Assembly (NCBI GenBank): GCA_030848705.1
Contig: JAUIZM010000012.1
Span: 2,227,001 to 2,291,000, forward strand
DNA from: Heracleum sosnowskyi
Lineage: Eukaryota > Streptophyta > Magnoliopsida > Apiales > Apiaceae
Length of the DNA stretch: 64,000 bases
Reading direction: 5' to 3'
Both the position numbers and the translations under genes were made by a program. The notes beneath the pieces were generated by a model that worked only from the letters and a program-made list of their open reading frames with translations, was not told the DNA's origin and did no database searches. Position 1 is the stretch's first letter; every line of letters begins with the position of its first letter. Positions 10,500 through 22,089 of this stretch are shown here, piece after piece.

Positions 10500-12905
10500 A
10501 TGCCGTCCAAGCTAAGGAAGGCAATTGCAGCAGTAAAAGATCAAACCAGCATTAGCATTGCCAAGGTTTCAAACAACCATTATACAAACCTAGAGGTTGC
10601 GGTTCTTAAAGCCACAACCCACGACGATAGTCCAATTGACGAACGATACGTACACGAAGTCCTGCAACTCGTTAGCGCTGACAAAATATACGCAGCAGCA
10701 TGCACCAGAGCTATTGGCAAAAGAATTGGCCGGACACGTAACTGGATTGTGGCATTAAAATCTTTAACGCTTGTTTCCAGAATATTTCAAGCTGGTGATC
10801 CATATTTTCCTAGAGAAGTGCTCCATGCCATGACAAAAGGTGTCAAAATCCTAAACCTGTCAACTTTTCGCGATGATTCAAGCTCCAGCCCGTGGGATTA
10901 CACAGCATTTGTTAGAACGTTCGCTCTGTATCTCGATGAGCACTTAGATTGTTTTATCACAGGGAAGCTTCAACGTAGATATACCAATATTGATAATAGG
11001 AGAGAAGAAAAAGGTGGGCAAAGGACTAATGATTCAATCGGTGACATGAAACCATCAGTGCTGATCAATAGTATTGCATATTGGCAGTGTTTGCTCCAAC
11101 GAACAATCGCCACAAGTCCAACAGGTGCAGCCATGACTAATCGATTGGTTCAAATCTCTTTACAGGCTGTTGTGCAGGAAAGTTTTCATCTATATAAGGA
11201 TATTTCGGAAGGTCTTAATCTTCTAGTCAAATGTTTCTTCCATTTGCGATATAAAGATTGTGTTAATGCCTTCAAAACTTTTTCCAAGGCCAGAAGCCAA
11301 TTTGCAGAGCTTGGTGATTTTTATTCTTTATGTAAACGTATCGGAGTAGGGAGCCATTCTGAATATCCTAGTGTAGAAACATTATCTGAGGAGAGAATAG
11401 AAACATTAAGAGAATTTTTGAAAGACCAATCTTCGTTTCCATCAGTTTCAAGATCTCCAAATAGGCTAGCACTTCCTTCACTGCCAAATTCAAACGCAAC
11501 ACCGCAAGAAAGTTTCAGGAGAGAGAATGAATTTTCAAAAACACGCAGACGAAGATTTTCCCACAAAGCTTCTAAGTTTGGTTCAGAACGGACATCATCA
11601 GAGGATCTACTTGATGCCACCCAAAATGGAACAAGTCAATGTACATCTATAGACTTAGAAGCTTATTCAGATCACTTTAAACAACAGACTGATCGAGATG
11701 AGACTTTCCAAATGAGTAAATCTGCCTCAACTCTTTCTTTGCCGGTTTCCAATACAATGGCTGATCTAATAAGCTTAGATGATTGGTCTGGACAAGAGCA
11801 AGAAACAGAAGCAAAGAACATCAAAGAAGAGCAGCGGCAGCAGACTAATGCACCAACTGGTTGGGAGCTTGTGCTTGCAGAAGCCATACAACTACCATCA
11901 ACACAATCGGAGCCTAATGCACCATGCACACCTAATGTCCATCTGGAAAAAAAACTACAAACATTCAGTGCCTTGCCAGAAAAAGAATATATGCCAACAT
12001 TCAATGCAGTCCCAGAACAACATAAATGGCAACACACTAATGCCTTGCCCGCATACAAATTCTGTCCGGAACAAAAGCCAAACACATATAGTGCCTTTCC
12101 GGAACATATTCCAACATTCAACACATTCCCGGAACGAGAACATGAAAGGCAACATACTAAGTCGGGAGAAGGCTGGGAAAATGTACTAGCAGAGAATGCA
12201 ACTCAACCTGTGCAACCTTCATTTGATTCAAATCTTATGTATAACAAACATGTCCCCAGTGTGTCAAACACCTTTAATGCCTTCCCAGAACAAGAACAAA
12301 AGGGAAAAGAGACAAGTTCAAGACAAAGCTGGGAACTTGTCTTATTTGAGACTGCAAAACAGCCAACAAAACAAACGTCATTTTCACTACAAAACTACTA
12401 CCCTCAAACATCAGTGTTGCCAACGTTTTCACTAGATAATTTCAACAATCAACCAGCACAGTTGCCACTACAACACTATAACCCATTTTTAGAAGATTCA
12501 AATGAATCGGCCATAGTGCCGGTAGTCACGGGAAGCACCATTGCAGCCTTTGAGACATCATTTCCAGAAAAAAGGTTTTTATCAGCACACACATTTCAAG
12601 TAACTCCAACATTTACTGCTCACGATATAGATACTGGGAAGGGGGCCTTATCAGCACCCACCTTTCAAGCAACTCAAAACTTTTCTGCTCAAATTCCAGA
12701 AAATGACATGAAGGCTCTACCAGCATCTGCATTTCAAGCAACTCCAACATTTTCCGCTCACAATCCAGACAACAGGAAGGTGGCTTTATCAGCACCTATA
12801 TCTCAAGCAAATCCAACATTTTCGCCTCATTATCTAGACAATGGGACGGGGGCTTCATCAGCACTTACATTTCAAGCAACTCCAACCTGCTCACAATCCA
12901 GATAA
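10500..12905 (+). CDS. ANTH/CALM-type clathrin assembly protein, C-terminus frameshifted
   Basis: This is an endocytic adaptor of the AP180/CALM family that binds phosphoinositides at the plasma membrane and recruits clathrin. It is single-exon, 801 aa to the first stop. The ANTH domain covers about residues 1-290, beginning KLRKAIAAVKDQTSI and including KATTH and the DERYVHEVL helix. The tail carries endocytic motifs: a clathrin-box-like ADLISLDDW (about 420), three WELVL/WENVL-type motifs spaced roughly 100-180 residues apart, several FPE repeats and one NPF (HYNPFLED, about 665). A seven-copy 23-residue repeat follows from 12579. In repeat copy 5 the length is 67 instead of 69 bp, which ends the frame at 12905. 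The out-of-frame continuation to 13227 holds a DPF motif and a typical family C-terminus. This is either a real truncated allele or an assembly or sequencing error. Confidence 0.9.
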   Translation: MPSKLRKAIAAVKDQTSISIAKVSNNHYTNLEVAVLKATTHDDSPIDERYVHEVLQLVSADKIYAAACTRAIGKRIGRTRNWIVALKSLTLVSRIFQAGDPYFPREVLHAMTKGVKILNLSTFRDDSSSSPWDYTAFVRTFALYLDEHLDCFITGKLQRRYTNIDNRREEKGGQRTNDSIGDMKPSVLINSIAYWQCLLQRTIATSPTGAAMTNRLVQISLQAVVQESFHLYKDISEGLNLLVKCFFHLRYKDCVNAFKTFSKARSQFAELGDFYSLCKRIGVGSHSEYPSVETLSEERIETLREFLKDQSSFPSVSRSPNRLALPSLPNSNATPQESFRRENEFSKTRRRRFSHKASKFGSERTSSEDLLDATQNGTSQCTSIDLEAYSDHFKQQTDRDETFQMSKSASTLSLPVSNTMADLISLDDWSGQEQETEAKNIKEEQRQQTNAPTGWELVLAEAIQLPSTQSEPNAPCTPNVHLEKKLQTFSALPEKEYMPTFNAVPEQHKWQHTNALPAYKFCPEQKPNTYSAFPEHIPTFNTFPEREHERQHTKSGEGWENVLAENATQPVQPSFDSNLMYNKHVPSVSNTFNAFPEQEQKGKETSSRQSWELVLFETAKQPTKQTSFSLQNYYPQTSVLPTFSLDNFNNQPAQLPLQHYNPFLEDSNESAIVPVVTGSTIAAFETSFPEKRFLSAHTFQVTPTFTAHDIDTGKGALSAPTFQATQNFSAQIPENDMKALPASAFQATPTFSAHNPDNRKVALSAPISQANPTFSPHYLDNGTGASSALTFQATPTCSQSR

Positions 12906-13059
12906 TAATGGGATGGGAGCTTTATCAGCACCAACCATTCAAGCAACTCCCACCTTTTCTGCTTACAATCTAGACAAGGGAACGGGGGCTTCATCAGCAC
13001 CTACATTTCAAGCAAGTCCAACCTTTTCTGCTCACTGTCCAGATAATGCAACGAAAGCT
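12579..13059 (+). repeat. 69-bp coding tandem repeat array in the ANTH protein tail
   Basis: Seven head-to-tail units begin at 12579, 12648, 12717, 12786, 12855, 12922 and 12991. Each encodes a 23-residue unit of the form LSAPTFQATPTFSAHNPDNG. All are 69 bp except the fifth (12855-12921, 67 bp). That copy has lost 5 bp (TTTTC class) in the ACCTTTTCTGC segment and gained one AAT triplet, a net -2 frame change. Frequent Ser, Pro and Phe suggest a disordered, possibly adaptor-binding tail. Confidence 0.93.
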
Positions 13060-13227
13060 TATGGGAATGACCCGTTCGCAGCATTTACCTTATCTGCTAA
13101 CAATCCAGACAACGGATCAGGGGTCGTTAGAAATGACTCATCTGTGGCATTGGCCGGTGCACAGATGTTTGAAGGTTCTAGGAACCAACAAAACTTAATG
13201 CACGAACAACAAATATGGGTTGCATGA
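12890..13227 (+). pseudogene. Out-of-frame C-terminal tail of the ANTH protein
   Basis: After the indel in repeat copy 5 the original tail continues in another frame for about 110 codons to the stop at 13225-13227. It contains two more repeat units, an AP-2-binding-type DPF motif (NDPFAAF) and an end (RNQQNLMHEQQIWVA) resembling the QQLLMQEQxxW ends of plant ANTH proteins. The preservation of family features argues that the frameshift is recent or artefactual. Confidence 0.7.
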
Positions 13228-13499
13228 GAAGAACAAGATCATAGCAAATAATAGAGCATAGTCTATAATATAACTCTAGTCCTGTAACCTTTTCCTCAGT
13301 TTAGATCATTTTCAGTTAGCAATAACAGTAATCATGTATATCAATTCTTTTCGGACTCTTGCCTCAGATTGATTGACCTAATCATTTGTCACGTTGAATC
13401 TGCCTGTTCTAGTACAATGTCTCATACTAGTTTAGTATCTAGTTATTTAAATTCAAACTAAACAAAATGTGGATTTAAGTTAATCCCAAGAGTTGCCAC

Positions 13500-13870
13500 A
13501 ATATACACACACTGTTGGGTCCTCTAGAGTCTAGATTGTTAGGAAAACTCGAAGGTTTGCCTTTGGAATGGCTTGATGCAAGCTCAAATGTTACTGAAGG
13601 TAGATGACTTATTTGCTACTATGATCTTTTGCCACTTCCTAATGCAAGATGCGTTGCCACAGCCAGATGGACGGCCACTGAGAACTATTTGGAGATGAGG
13701 TTCACTCTCATTACGAGTTGGCTCGGCAAATCCTCAACTATCCTATCAAGGGCCCATTCCCCACGGGCTGCTCACCAAGAAATAGAAAAAAATCTGAGGC
13801 TGTCGATGAAGAGGGGGTACCAGACTGAAAAGAGAAAAAGATTGTCCAAGTACAATCCAGTCTAAAAGCC
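13500..13870 (+). other. Unrecognised coding-like fragment downstream of the ANTH gene
   Basis: An open frame at 13629-13865, and an alternative frame near 13720-13830 that reads ELARQILNYPIKGPFPTGC, look somewhat coding-like. I recognise no domain, start context or splice pattern. It may be 3' UTR of the ANTH gene or a captured gene piece. The rest, to the U11/U12-35K stop at 14270, shows nothing else. Confidence 0.2.
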
Positions 13871-14269
13871 GGTCTTTCTCATTCAATCCTAGCTTTACAA
13901 GCATTGTAATGATTTTTACTTAAATCATAACTACCATTTCACTTTTAGTTCGAATTCAAACTAGTGTTATACACATCTTGTTTAGATTTATTTTATGATA
14001 CATATATTACTCCACATATTTGATTCAACTCGACTCGACCAGGTCACGAGCTACTTGCTTCAGTCGCTTCAAATTCAAACTTGTTAACATACAACCTGCA
14101 AAGCTCTTTTGGACACATATAACAACACAAAATAAATGCACATCATGACGGGAAAATTTCAAAGTAGTTGTCTTATCTTAACCTTGAAGAATTTTACTCA
14201 GACAACAAAAGAAATGTGTGACCAAGCCATGAAGATTGTTGTAGCCAGGTCTGCTTAAATACAACCCTA

Positions 14270-17200
14270 TCAAATACCATGTGAATCATGTCCAAAAGAA
14301 TGCTTACTGTGTTTGTGTCGCTTATGTGATCGGTATTCTCTCTCTATAGAGCTTCTTGCTTCAGATGACCGATCATGGCTCCTAGAACTTCTTCGCTCAC
14401 GTTGACCAGAATGTTTCCTGTGTTGGTCGGGTTTGTGAGATCTATCTTCCCTGTCCTCTAAATTTCTTCCATCAGATACCTGTTCTCGACTGGCAGACCT
14501 CTCATGTCGATGAGAGCGCTTCTTTTGCCTTTCACTTTTGTGATACCTGTCTTCTTTCTCAACAGAAAACCTCTCATTTTTGGAACGCCCGTCTTCTATG
14601 GACCTGTCTTCTCTGTCCAGAGAAGACCTCCTTCTATGAGGCGGTGATGGAATCTGTAACGATAGAGCAAAAAGAAAAAGGTTATGTCTGAAGTTAGCCA
14701 GTGATAGTTGGAAAGACTATAATATACATGTAAATGCAGCTCAAAAGTAGTTGAGTTATATAACGCACTCCACTTCATTATAGGAATGACTAGTCAATAC
14801 TGATAAATACTTGAGACAAAACATTAAGATAAACACAATTTAGTTGTGCGAGCCTATCAACTTGTTCATTAAGTTGTTGAGTCGATTTTGTTTAGAGGAT
14901 TAATACCTGAAAGCGTGACATGTATCTTCCTTCCGGAGGAGGTGGAATACCAAGCTTTTTTAGATCATCAAAAGGAATAGGCCGTCTGTTCCAATAAAAA
15001 AAACATACAAAGTTCATTATAAGCAGAAGGTATACATAATTTCGCAAAACATAATATAAAATAAAAGTGCCGTTTTCAGCCAATTTTTTTTTTACGTAAC
15101 ATCGTCTTCTTTCTCCCTTTCTATTTGGCATAGAGGTAGCATTAAACTACTTCCATTTTAATCCAGATACCATCTGGTGTTGCCTGCCTTTATGACATGC
15201 CCAAACATAATAGCCTACTTTTAAATAGGTTCATTTATTAGTTCAAATACATGATGCACATAGACACGCACAGAAACATGTGTATATCAATTTAGTTACA
15301 AAAATAAATCCTAAACATGAAAATCTTAATATATCAGTGAACTTATACAGCACATAATCCACACAAAACACTAACACACGGGAAGCAACAAAATGGGAGC
15401 TGGGAAGTATTACAACTTCGGTAAGACAACTGATAGCTTATCTAAAAAAATTAAAACCATCCGCATGTCATATGTAAAGCACTAAAATTTAATAAAAATT
15501 ACTGACCTGTTAAAGAGATTAAAATCATTGTACCAAAGTGCTGACAAATTATTTGAAATTATTCAACTAAAGTTATTGGGATTCTCCTACAGAAAATAAT
15601 TAGAAATATACTGATCACTGAATAAAGAGTGCCTTCTCTCAATAGTTGAATCAATTACTAGTTTCTTCTATAGCTTGCTAAGACATATATCCAGTAAGTT
15701 AACTTAACTATTTCAGCTTTTGCTTCTCAAGATAAAGGAGGCAATTAGCGCAAGACTCTTCTATATAAAAGATAATTTTCTTTGGGGACGTTCCCTTCTC
15801 TGTTGCGCTTCACTGGAAGGCCTCGCATCCTTCATACTGAAACCAGACACTTTACCTTGCAGCAATCTAGCTCAAGAAAATAGAAGGTCTGCTGACAATT
15901 TGTTTATACAGATCAAAGCTCATGAAAGGCTTGATTCTATGTTATCCTTTTAATGTTATACTATGAATTTGCCATATAGAATTAAGAGTATACAAATGAT
16001 AGGTAGTAGACACTATTTTCCAAAATTTATAATAAATATACATTTAGGTGTTGAATTTACATGGCGTGTCCCTGCACCCATGTCCCGTCTATGATCCATA
16101 TTCAAGAATCCTAAATTTTTTCAACTAAAAATCGGACGCTTGAATTCGCTCTCGTACACACGGAATCTAGGACCATAAGCAACATGCTAGGTAGGCCTGT
16201 CCGGTGATGTGGTGTCCTTGATAAGCGGGAAAAGATACAGGAGTTAGCTTCTTAGGACTGTGGAATGTGGTTAGCTTCTATGTTCTCTTACAGGAAAACT
16301 GTTAAAGTAGGAGAAATCATACATAGGAGGAGAGCTGGTACTTTGTAAGAGAGTGAGAAAGTGAAATTTACAGGTCCTGGAAGTACAGGGTAAGAACGCA
16401 AAAGTTATTGAGCAATAGAGGTATAAACTATACACAAGATGACCAGAGGAACTGAAATGAGGTAGTAGTCAATACTGATAAAAAGGTTACGAGGGACTGT
16501 ACCTGAAGCATAGAGAAAGTGGATGCAATCTTGTTAAACTCATTTTACAAAATATTGTTAAGATGCAGCACTGCATAACTCACAAGGGGCCGACATAAGC
16601 AGCTTGACCATAGAATGCCATGATTTACTGTACAATGCTTAGCCACCAAGTTTTTCTTTCTTTAGAAGAGCTTAAGCTCTCCTGTAATATATACAGCAGA
16701 ATATACAACTGCAACATGTACATATCTGTTGCTTCACTCAATCATATCTTCTTCCCATCTTTATACTAAATATCAACTACTGATTTGTAACAATAATGTT
16801 AGTGAGGATTGGACGAGTCAAGTAAATGTCAGTGTTGGACTGACTTGAATGAGGTCATGTCAGGGATTCCAACGTAAAAGACTCTTCATTGAGGGCCACT
16901 GACTTTAAATGGCATGTATAAATATCACATGGGGGTATGATAATGTCCATGGAGGTGTCGGTCATGAGGATAAGAATATAACAAGTTGCTCCATATTAGA
17001 TTTTAGGTTTTGCAGTTGCTAACACTTAGTTTACGAAAAGAGTTTCTCACTAATCATGTTTAAGTTCTTCTCAAGATAAGGTAGTTTAGAAAATTAGGTA
17101 ATTCAAAAAAAGTACCACCGCAAAACATAAAACTCTTTTGTTTTGGATGTTCGTCTTAGAAGAGGAATTGTACGTCGTTACTGGTAAACTAGATCACACA

Positions 17201-20200
17201 ATTCAGTTAAAGCTGTGGAAAAAAAAGGACATGTAGGAGCTTATTTCGATCAGAGGGTCAAATAAGCATATTAAGGTTGAATATGATCCAAACGCGGCCC
17301 AAATCGTGATGGCAAGTTGTATTAAAAGAATAACGGAAGACCTCTTGGGTATAAGAAAAGGAGTCCTGGGCTTATAAATTCTTTGATCAAATGGTCAAGT
17401 AAGCAGATTAAGGTCGAAAATATGATCCAAACGCGATCTATAGTATGATGGCAAGTTATAGTAGAAGATTTACGAAAGATTTGTGTCCTATTGTCCTACC
17501 CCATATAGACATCTTGGTGGAACGAAGACATAATACAGGGCTTTAGAATCAAATACAATGGCCATGTAGATTTAAATAAGAAGATTGATGAGGCAACTAC
17601 ATAAGATTGCCAAGAGCGAGCAACATGATATAGCTTATCAAGAACTGTGAAAAAAATGTGACGCAAAAGAGGTGAACTTTTTTCCTTTTTAAATTGCTCG
17701 AGCAAGAAAGGAACACGAAGGACCTCTGCGCTGTGAAACATTTATTTCAAGATAAAGACATCAAGGCGAGATAAAGATAATATTTAAGCATGTTGTTTAA
17801 CAGTAATTCAGTCGAAGCGAACTTAGTAAAAAGTTCATGCGTAAAACTAAAGATTTCAAGGTCAAAGAGGCCTTGAATCTAGGAAACAAGGATACTTGGG
17901 TTACTCAGTGCACCCCCTTATCCGATACTTCCTCTCATTGCATAAAAGTGAAAACCATACCGGAACATAGGCCACTTGAAATCTACAGCTTTAGCGAGAA
18001 AACATTAAATTTACAAGTAAGACCTGTTTGTCAGAAATCATAAGAGTTTGACAAAACAATGGATATGGTAAGACCTGTTTGTCAGAAATCATAAGAGTTT
18101 GACAAAACAATGGAAATGGTCATTCACTATAAATGTCAACAATGCGGAATCATTCAGCTCAAGGACATAAATGAACAACTATTACAAGCACCTATAGCTA
18201 TTAGTTTCATAAAAAGCAATCAATGCAACAAGTCATATACTCAAATATTAATATAGTAAAAAAGTAATGCATACAGTGGAGCTCGAAATGGTCTTTCACG
18301 CCCTCCAAAACGGAGCTGCCCAGATTCCTTCTTACCACCAAGTCCCCCTCCTACCACAAAAAAAAAATTAACAGATTAGATCTTCTCAAACAACAAAATC
18401 TTGAAGGAGAAATTTTGACCGACCTAATCTTCTTGGTATCCACCCGGGCATTAACTGCTGCCTATTGTAGTCAACTATGATTTCAGAATCATCAATAACT
18501 GAATGGTGTGCATCCTGCAATCAGGAGAACACAGAAGCATCAAGGATCAATCTTACCCTTTACAGGAAGTTATGACCTGATAAAATCTGCCTAATTACTC
18601 GTATTTTAAAGATAATACTCATAGTAATAACATAATTTTTCTAACATATTGCAGAAGGATACCAAAAAGTAATACATGAAAAAGTATCTCTAAGTACATT
18701 GAATTCGGGATAGTCCACGACAAATACTTTGGGATTTGCTAATATTTCCTAAAAAGATCTTGCAATCCTTTTCTCAGTAGGTGGAATTATGATTTCGGTT
18801 TTGGAGTGGGGGGAGGGGGGGGGGGGGGGGGGGTCAAATTCCATTGTTTATCTAGATATAAGATAATTTACAAAATAAATTAAATACTAATTACCTAATT
18901 TATGGCAAAACTAAACTAAAGTAAAATGTGCAAATAAAAAGAGAAAAATCAAAATTGGTAATAAAAATAAGTAACTAGTAATAAAACAAGATAAAAGAAC
19001 TACCAACCTTGTGAATTGTGATAATAGCCAGTAGCCACTAGGAATGGAAAACAACCACTCATACAGTTCAAGACAACAAAACTAACTCGACTGCAATGGC
19101 TTTAGTCCAAATTACACTATCATATACAAAATTTAATGGGGGCTCATGACCCTCTAGGTTGAATGTGGTTCTACTCCTGCCTATTACATAGTGTGTAAAC
19201 CAATTCACAAATTTCTTATAATAAACTAATGTCAAAATTTGACAATTCCTTGTACTGTAGAATATATTATGTAAACTGGAATAATGTGGTTGTTTTCATG
19301 GCTGAGTATGAGAGATATGGGGCACCTATAGAAATCATGTTTACCAGCTTTTACCCCGTGCTAAGCACAATTTTTTTATCTACATTTATTAACTTCATAC
19401 GATTAAAAATCTAAATCTTTGTTAATTATTGGAGTAGAATATATAAATATTATATTTTAATATGTTATAGATGTGATGCAAACTTTAAATCTTTGTTACT
19501 ATGTTATAAATAATAGATTTAAAATTGTTGTTGATGAGCATCGAACCCTTGACCTTTGGTAGTACTTTGTTATTATCCTCTTACGCTTATTTTATATAGG
19601 ATAAAATATCAGTTTTACTGGTTTTTGCTCAAATAGTTTATTTACTTAATTATTAAAAACCCTCCCAATTTCTAGATATTTCGAGTCGGACACAGATATA
19701 TGGACACTCCGTTCTCTGAGTAACATAGGATAACATGTGACCTATCTATTAATATTGAATTATTTACTCATTGATTCTTTTAGTTGGGTGGTTTTATATA
19801 GCACGAAAATAAATAGTGACCTGGCCTTTTCTGAATAGAACATCTATATATATAATTAGATCCACTTAAGTTGCTTGTTTTCTAGATGAATATTGTAGTA
19901 TTTTTTTCCCTTCTGGTTGAGAGGCCATATGAAAATAAACCACATCCAGATGTATTACCCATGTGCTGCAATGGAAACACTTTGGAGGCCATAAAGAGAT
20001 TTGAAAGACGGTAACAATCACAAATCAATGGACACGATGAAATCACCTCATATGCTCGTCGCATCTCCCTCTCAGTTTCAAACTCCACAAAAGCATAACC
20101 ACGTGATGCTCCAGTCACTGCAACCCAGACATCAATATAGCACATAGGTGCCTGATTACAAGTGTGTAAACAAACAAAGTGGCTTACGCAAACAAAATTA

Positions 20201-21585
20201 TACTAGGCCAACACCAATCTTTTCTAAGAGATTGTTACTGGATAATTAGCTTCTGGCTCTGGAAAAGTGATTGGTTCTGGCCAAGTGATTTTTTAAGAAA
20301 TCTTATCAGAAAGATGTTGTTGGAGAATATGCCAGATAAATATTGTTCAATTCAGAAAGCATTTTTTCACACTATTAAAAAAATGCTATTTAAAAATCTT
20401 TAACGTCCAAAAAACAACAATCAAGCTTTTTCTGAAATACAGAAATTCTTCTTTTTTCTATATGGTACAAAACTAGTCTTGTTAAGGCTTTTATTAAATT
20501 ATTAAAGGGGGAACAGAACTCAGTTATAAGTTATAACTTCTGATCTTGCAACTTTAAAATCTTGTGAATTTCCAACACTGTATTCAAAACATGCCACTAA
20601 TCGTTTGTTTAAAATTTACCAAGGACTCAATCAGCACTGCAGGTTTTACAAACTAAAACTAAAGCTACCAGCTGCAATGGCAAATATACAAGCTTCTGGA
20701 AGAAGGGAAGCTTGGGCAGATGTCACTACAGAATACACATTACGAGTGATTTCAGAGGCAAGAACAGACCAGCTACACTCTTTGATTACTGTCTGATGAG
20801 TATTATAGTTCAAGTCTTGGTTAAATATGGTAAAATAGTATCCAATCTCTGATTTGTTTATATACAGAGCGAACAGATGACGCAAAATAAAGTCAAACTT
20901 ATACTCCCTAATCCCTCTTCCCTGCCCCCTCACAATATATACACACACGGAAACTTCTCACGATTAAGTATAAATAAGCAAAGAAGTAGTAGTACTTACC
21001 AATATGTCTAACTATTCTCAGATTCTTCACATTGCCAAATTTGCTCATAGCCTGAAAACACAAAACATCCACATCATCCATTTAACAAAACCCATAAAGA
21101 AAACAGTCATTAATGTTACAGGTTTAAACACAAGTCATGTTACAGTATCATTCTAGCCTACAAAATCTAACAAACTAACTAGTACTACAAATTACGGGTT
21201 TCTACAATAAAAATCACTCGCTTCAGTAATACAAATTACCACTCTATTAATTAATAGAACATTAAAGGATACCTTGTGAAGGGTTTGTTCAGTAGTGAGG
21301 TGAGAGAGGTGAGCAATAAAGAGAGTGCAATAAGGGTCTCCATTAACCTTAGGATCTCCAAACGGGTCATCTGCAAAACCATCGAAAATTAAATATACAT
21401 ATACATACATATATAAAATGGAAGAAAAAAACAAATTGTAGTTGGTAGTGATACAACATACAGAGGGTGGCTAAAGAACAAAGATGGGCTCTGTAAACAG
21501 CATTATCGTGAGGAAGAATATCTGTTCCATCAATGCTTCCTGATTGAATTGGATGATATGAATCTGCATAAAATACAGAGCTCAT
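14270..21585 (-). CDS. U11/U12 small nuclear ribonucleoprotein 35 kDa protein
   Basis: This is a component of the U11/U12 di-snRNP, which recognises 5' splice sites of U12-type introns in the nucleus. Eight coding exons (minus strand): 21585-21462, 21370-21273, 21051-21000, 20117-20047, 18514-18424, 18350-18275, 14985-14907 and 14653-14270. They join without phase conflict to 324 aa, close to the roughly 330 aa of plant homologues. The N-terminus (MSSVFYADSYHPIQSGSIDG) is diagnostic. One RRM spans about 55-130, with RNP2-like CTLFIAHL and RNP1-like RGYAFVEF. Next come the conserved RRLGGGLGGKKESGQLRFGG block and PIPFDDLKKLGIPPPPEGRY. The last 120 residues are rich in Arg, Ser, His, Asp and Glu, an RS-like tail. 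RNP2 has IAHLSH where homologues have VGRLSH. Intron 6 is 3.3 kb and repeat-filled. Intron 2 looks U12-type. A non-coding 5' exon lies upstream (21865-22003). Confidence 0.95.
17230..17480. repeat. Diverged tandem duplication in intron 6 of U11/U12-35K
   Basis: Two similar units near 17240 and 17380 share ATCAGAGGGTCAAATAAGCA-type and GATCCAAACGCG segments followed by GATGGCAAGTT. The intron as a whole (14986-18274) has no other gene that I can support. Confidence 0.55.
18017..18118. repeat. 51-bp tandem duplication in intron 6 of U11/U12-35K
   Basis: The unit beginning GTAAGACCTGTTTGTCAGAA occurs at 18017-18067 and again at 18068-18118, differing by one base (GGATATG versus GGAAATG). It is a recent direct duplication. 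Confidence 0.9.
18801..18835. repeat. Long G-rich mononucleotide tract in intron 4 of U11/U12-35K
   Basis: An almost pure run of G (TGGGGGGAGGGGGG and onward) lies in intron 4. The sense strand of the gene therefore has a C-run. It can form a G-quadruplex on the plus strand and is likely length-unstable; the assembled length is unreliable. Confidence 0.75.
21052..21272 (-). other. Candidate U12-type intron (intron 2) of U11/U12-35K
   Basis: The exon ends CACAAG and the intron begins GTATCCTTTAA, a perfect match to the U12-type 5' splice site consensus (R)TATCCTTT. The 3' end is TTTTCAG without a long polypyrimidine tract. The best branch-site match, TTTTGTTAAAT, is imperfect and about 30 nt from the AG, further than usual. 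The other introns of the gene have ordinary GTAAGT- or GTATG-like donors. Confidence 0.75.
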
Positions 21586-21864
21586 CTTCTCCCTGTTAAC
21601 AGACCTGCTCATTCTCACACACACACTCAAATCAATTTGCGGAGCATTTGATTCAGCCTTTATAAAGTAGTACATAATCATCAACCTATAAACATTTTCT
21701 ATGATAAATTAAAATACCATGTTTGTATATGGAACAGAAACCCCAATTAATTATCATATACTCAAATAATATCCTTAAAGTCATAATTTATCTACTTCAA
21801 TTCATAAACCATGTGTTGTGTAGTGTGTGAAGAGAACGATGATGATGATAAGGTAGTAACTTAC

Positions 21865-22003
21865 ATTGAATTAGAGAGAGATTGATGCGGTGGAGCATGT
21901 ATGTTACTGTGCCCAGCGTCTCTAAAAACAGCCTCTCGGAGTCTCGGCGAGATTTCAGAGTTTTATGTAAAAATAGTTTTTTGTGTTGGGTTTTTGAAAT
22001 ATA
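21865..22003 (-). promoter_or_regulatory. Non-coding 5' exon and promoter-proximal region of U11/U12-35K
   Basis: On the minus strand a leader ending CTCTCTCTAATTCAAT is followed by a strong donor GTAAGT at 21864, and an acceptor lies just before the ATG (CAG near 21593-21611). This gives a 5' UTR intron of about 260 bp. The same exon, donor and flank are duplicated at 47245-47533, and part of the intron again near 53640-53760. The transcription start itself cannot be fixed. Confidence 0.6.
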
Positions 22004-22089
22004 ATATGTACCAATATTTCCTTTACTCAAAAGGTTCAAAATCAGAGGAAATGATGTGACTTATCTAATAAAATCTTTAAAGTAAACTC

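Noticed and set aside
17496..18043. Open frames on both strands in intron 6 of U11/U12-35K
   Set aside because: Neither shows a known motif; they lie within a well-supported intron with internal duplications.
18500..18660. Possible U11-binding splicing enhancer (paired ATCCTT motifs) in the 35K gene
   Set aside because: Two minus-strand ATCCTT hexamers occur here but are about 110 nt apart; the known element needs closely spaced pairs, so I do not call it.
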